Shown: in pieces, positions 42,092 through 44,795 of the stretch
Position numbering within the stretch: position 1 is the stretch's first letter
Layout: each line of letters starts with the position of its first letter
DNA from: Thalassiosira profunda
Taxonomy: Eukaryota; Bacillariophyta; Thalassiosirophyceae; Thalassiosirales; Thalassiosiraceae
NCBI GenBank assembly: GCA_036939355.1
Contig: JALLAP010000274.1
Span: 1 to 44,795, forward strand
Direction: 5' to 3'
Length of the DNA: 44,795 nt
Notes under the pieces: generated by a model
Told to the model about the DNA's origin: nothing
Seen by the model: the letters and a program-made list of their open reading frames with translations, nothing else
Database searches by the model: none
Program-made: the position numbers and the translations under genes

Positions 42092-43495
42092 ATGAACGAC
42101 GTCGCCGCCCCCCGCAAGCTCACTCCGGGGGAGGCGTCCGAGCTCCGGTCCCTCCTGCAGTCGACCCTCCGGATCGACGGCTCCGATGCCCAGGCCAAGG
42201 AGGTACGTTAGCGCATTGTGTGCTCACATCTTGTGCCCGTCGCGGTTGTGGGCCATCCATCACCAACCAACCCGTTGCGCCTGCCGAGCCACACTCACAC
42301 ATCTCAATATTGTGCCACCGCTATAATATAGGACGCCGGGGACCTCCTCGACTACGCCTTCGCCATGATCGCCAACGGCAAGGCCGTCGGCTACGTGCGC
42401 GACGAATTGGTCAGCATGGAAGGCGGCGGCGGCGGGGGCAACGCGCTCGCCGCGTCGGGGGCGCTGGGGTCCTCCCGCGAGAAGGGAGGGCGGGGCGGAG
42501 GAGAGTTCGACCGGCGCGGCGGAGGGAGGGGGTTCGACGGGCGCGGTCGGGGGAGGGGCGACCACCGCGGAGGGCCGCGGTCCCTCCACGGCGCGGCCTT
42601 CGATCGGTTGCGGCCGCAGGACGACCGGGGAGGGGGCCGGGGAACGAACCGGGGACCTTCCGGCCGAGGGCCGCCCCCCGGGCGGGGCATGGAGCGGGGC
42701 GGACGGGGAGGCCGGGGCGGGGGATACGGGAGAGGGCCCGAGCCGCCCCGCGGCGGGAGGGGCGGGGGACGGGACCACTTTCGCGACAACCGCGGCGGCC
42801 GCGACAGTCATCGCGGGGGACGGGGCGGCCGAGACCCGAGGGACGGCAGGGGAGGCCGGGGAGGAGGAGGAGGGAGGCACGTGTCGGGGAGGCGCCGGGG
42901 GCGCGAGGAGGAAGAGGAGGAGTTCCCGGCGGTGGACCGGGGGTTGGCCTCGGGTCGGGACGGATCCGGCGCGGGAGCGGACCGCAATCGCGGGGATCGG
43001 GATTACGGCAATGGCCGAGGCGGCGGTGGCAGAGGCAGCGATCGCCCGCACCCGAAGCGTCCCCGGTACGACCACGAGCATCCGCAGAGCGACGACTACA
43101 ACCACGGCGACGATGGGACGTGGGGCCACGAAGGAAGGGGCCGGGGATCCTACCGCGGCGGTCGCGGAGGAAGGGGGCGCGGAGGCAGGGGCGGCCGCGG
43201 CGGACGAGGGGGGCGCAATTCCTCGTGGCACTCGAGCAACGGCCAAGGGGAGGGAGGCGGGAAGTATGACAATGCCACGGAAGAGGCGGCGGCCGTGTCC
43301 GAATCCCCCTTGATCGCGTCCTCTTTCGGCGGGCGCGGACGCGGCCGGGGGAGGGGGTTCTACCGCGGCGGGCGGGGCGGCAGGGGGAGGGGGCGTGGAG
43401 GGCGAGCGGGACGGGACGAGGTGGCGGAAATGATCTCGGCCAAGACATGGAAGCGGCCCAGGACGATGGACGAAGGCCTTGCAACGGAGAGGTAG
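42092..43495 (+). CDS. RGG-rich RNA-binding protein with Nab2-like N-terminus
   Basis: Exons 42092-42202 and 42332-43495, 424 aa; the 129-nt intron is GTACGT...ATATAG. Residues 1-70 (LTPGEASELRSLLQSTLRID, DLLDYAFAMIANGKAVGYVR, DELVSM) resemble the PWI-like helical N-terminal domain of Nab2/ZC3H14 poly(A)-RNA-binding proteins. The rest is almost entirely RGG/GRG repeats with an acidic EEEEEEFPAVD island and a basic PHPKRPRYDH patch. RGG boxes bind RNA and drive condensates, and are arginine-methylation sites. No CCCH zinc fingers follow, unlike Nab2. The extreme GC content produces several long open frames on the other strand. Confidence 0.8.
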
Positions 43496-43643
43496 AGCAA
43501 AGCCTGTTGGATGTTGCGTCTAGGGGTAGAAGACTGTTGGGATGTTGAGTAAAGTCGTTGTGCTTTAGACGGAATGTGATTAGCACAAATAATTCCAACG
43601 AACGGTGGTGAAAAGCATTACCACCGAAACTTGAAGCAATAAG

Positions 43644-44795
43644 TCAGCTCTCCTTCTTCTCCTCGCCCTGCGCTCCGCCCCCCGCCGCCTTTGGTGCCGG
43701 CAACTCGTACTCTCCCTCTCCCCACATTCGGCGCAGCGGGGCCGACTCGCCCTGCACCCGCGCCAGCGTGTCCGTGACAATCGACACGAGATTCGCCGTC
43801 ACCTCCTCGATGCTCTGGGAGGCGTCCACCACGTGCCACGGCACCCGCCCCCGCGTTTCGTCGATGGATTGCAATTCCGCGAAGCGCTGCCGCACGCGGA
43901 TTTGCAGGTCTCGCTTTTCGTACCGCTCCCCTCCGTAGCTGCCCCGAGTTATGAACAATGTGAACAGATGAAGAAGTAAGAAAGGTCGAGCAAAAATAGC
44001 CAGCCAGAGTGATTGCATGAATGTTTGCCCCGTAACTGTCTTGATCGAAAGTGGCTTGATTGGACCAGGCAAATGTAAGGCATCTTCGTCTCGGGGAGTT
44101 CCATAATGTGTGTCACCAAAGATGCACACCAATTACGTTTGCTTGGCTTTCGAGGTTGGAACTTTCGCCATCAGAGTGGACGTGCCCGAGAGCCGACGCA
44201 ACTGTCCCCTTCCCAAACCAAAACAACGACCAATTGCAACTCACCCTCCCCTCTTCTCGGCCTCGTCCTGGTCCAGATCGAGAAAAATGACGGCGTCCGG
44301 GGCGGGCAGCCCCACGTCGGGGCTCATGCACCACTCCAGCGACAGCTCGCCCCCGCTCATCGACGACCGGTCCTCCGCCCGCTTCGCGCTCGTGAAGGCC
44401 ACGCCGCTGTAGGCGTACCGGTCGCAGACGACGTTCGTCCCCGCCGCGAGCGTTTCAGCCAGCCTGGGCGCCGCCTCCCACCGGTTGGCGCTGAAGAGGA
44501 GGTGGATCGCGCGGTCGTCGGTCTGGACGGACGATTGCAGGTAGTTGTCTATGAGCCCACCGACTGTCCCGTTCGTTGTCGTGCGCGGAGGAGCACCGGA
44601 TGTAGTAAGCGAGGCATGCACACAAGGCATTCAATCATCATTAAGCGCAGCGTCTCTCTCACCCTGCGTGGTTCGATCCGGGAACCGGTAGGCGACGGTG
44701 GCGAGGGAGAGCGAGAGGAGGTGCTTGACGAGGAGGGAGACCTGCGTCGTCTTGCCGCACCGGTCGACCCCCTCGAGGAGGATGAAGGCTCCTCT
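43644..44795 (-). CDS. DTYMK: Thymidylate kinase (dTMP kinase), N-terminus outside window
   Basis: Exons (44795)-44663, 44563-44245 and 43938-43644; phases agree. The first visible residues are RGAFILLEGVDRCGKTTQ, with the P-loop, so only the extreme N-terminus or a targeting leader is missing. Then YRFPDRTTQ, AIHLLFSANRWEAA, VVCDRYAYSGVAFTSAKR with the DRY motif, CMSPDVGLPAPDAVIFLDLD, and RYEKRDLQIRVRQRF. The match to human DTYMK extends over the whole length. It phosphorylates dTMP to dTDP for DNA synthesis. The C-terminus ends in a short Gly/Glu/Lys tail beyond the family core. The 306-nt intron between exons 2 and 3 is long for this window. Confidence 0.93.

Noticed and set aside
42092..43495. 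Fibrillarin or GAR1 assignment for the RGG protein
   Set aside because: No methyltransferase or GAR1 core; only a Nab2-like helical start and RGG repeats.
42260..43598. Long minus-strand Pro/Ala/Ser-rich frames
   Set aside because: Complement of the RGG repeats; GC-driven open frames.
1..44795. tRNA, rRNA, CRISPR array, transposon or viral element
   Set aside because: No cloverleaf with a TTCRA arm, no spaced palindromic repeats, and no transposase, integrase, polymerase or capsid motif was seen in any frame read.

Overview
Nuclear DNA of a photosynthetic stramenopile, most likely a (centric) diatom. Reasons: short GT-AG introns of about 60-370 nt, very tight gene spacing on both strands, eukaryotic-only families, and a plastid protein (40.9-41.9 kb) whose leader ends in an AAFAP motif of the ASAFAP type used for import into secondary red plastids. 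The species call is inference; no rRNA or organelle marker is present. No tRNA, rRNA, CRISPR or transposon was found.

Layout: 0.8-5.5 kb holds serine palmitoyltransferase subunit 2 (-), a Golgi-type glycosyltransferase (+) and a broken SET-like gene (+). 5.8-13.9 kb is one large minus-strand gene. I assembled it as 25 exons whose phases all agree; it encodes a secreted, Cys-rich protein of about 2,034 aa with HYR-like and thrombospondin-3-like motifs. 13.9-17.6 kb is a minus-strand gene built from alternating duplicated phase-0 exons. 18.9-21.1 kb has a small frameshifted ORF (+) and a fusion of two DUF1244 domains with a molybdopterin adenylyltransferase domain (-). 21.4-27.8 kb holds a WDR75/UTP17 ribosome-biogenesis protein (+), an 83-aa secreted eight-cysteine protein (-), a coiled-coil protein (+) and a GRAM-VASt sterol-transfer-like protein (-). 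28.5-36.3 kb is a seven-exon gene for a tuberin-like Rap/Rheb GAP of about 2,370 aa (+). 36.3-40.3 kb holds a PC-esterase/TBL-like O-acyltransferase (-), a hidden frameshifted ORF (+) and an exostosin-like GT47 (-). 40.9-44.8 kb has a plastid FMN-barrel/DUF2470 protein (-), an RGG-rich RNA-binding protein (+) and a thymidylate kinase cut by the window edge (-).

Sequence quality matters for reading this window. Seven isolated N bases each sit between perfect 69-72 bp direct repeats. Removing one repeat copy plus the N restores the reading frame at the sites where frame can be tested, so these look like uncollapsed contig overlaps. Several genes also carry single-base frameshifts or an internal deletion that may be assembly errors.

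Functionally the genes are mostly unrelated housekeeping or cell-surface genes. The themes are Golgi glycan synthesis (DxD glycosyltransferase, PC-esterase, exostosin), secreted Cys-rich proteins, lipid metabolism and transport (SPT, GRAM-VASt), and growth signalling (tuberin-like). The most novel items are the DUF1244-DUF1244-MogA fusion, the giant secreted protein, the tandem-exon gene next to it, and the small eight-cysteine secreted protein.
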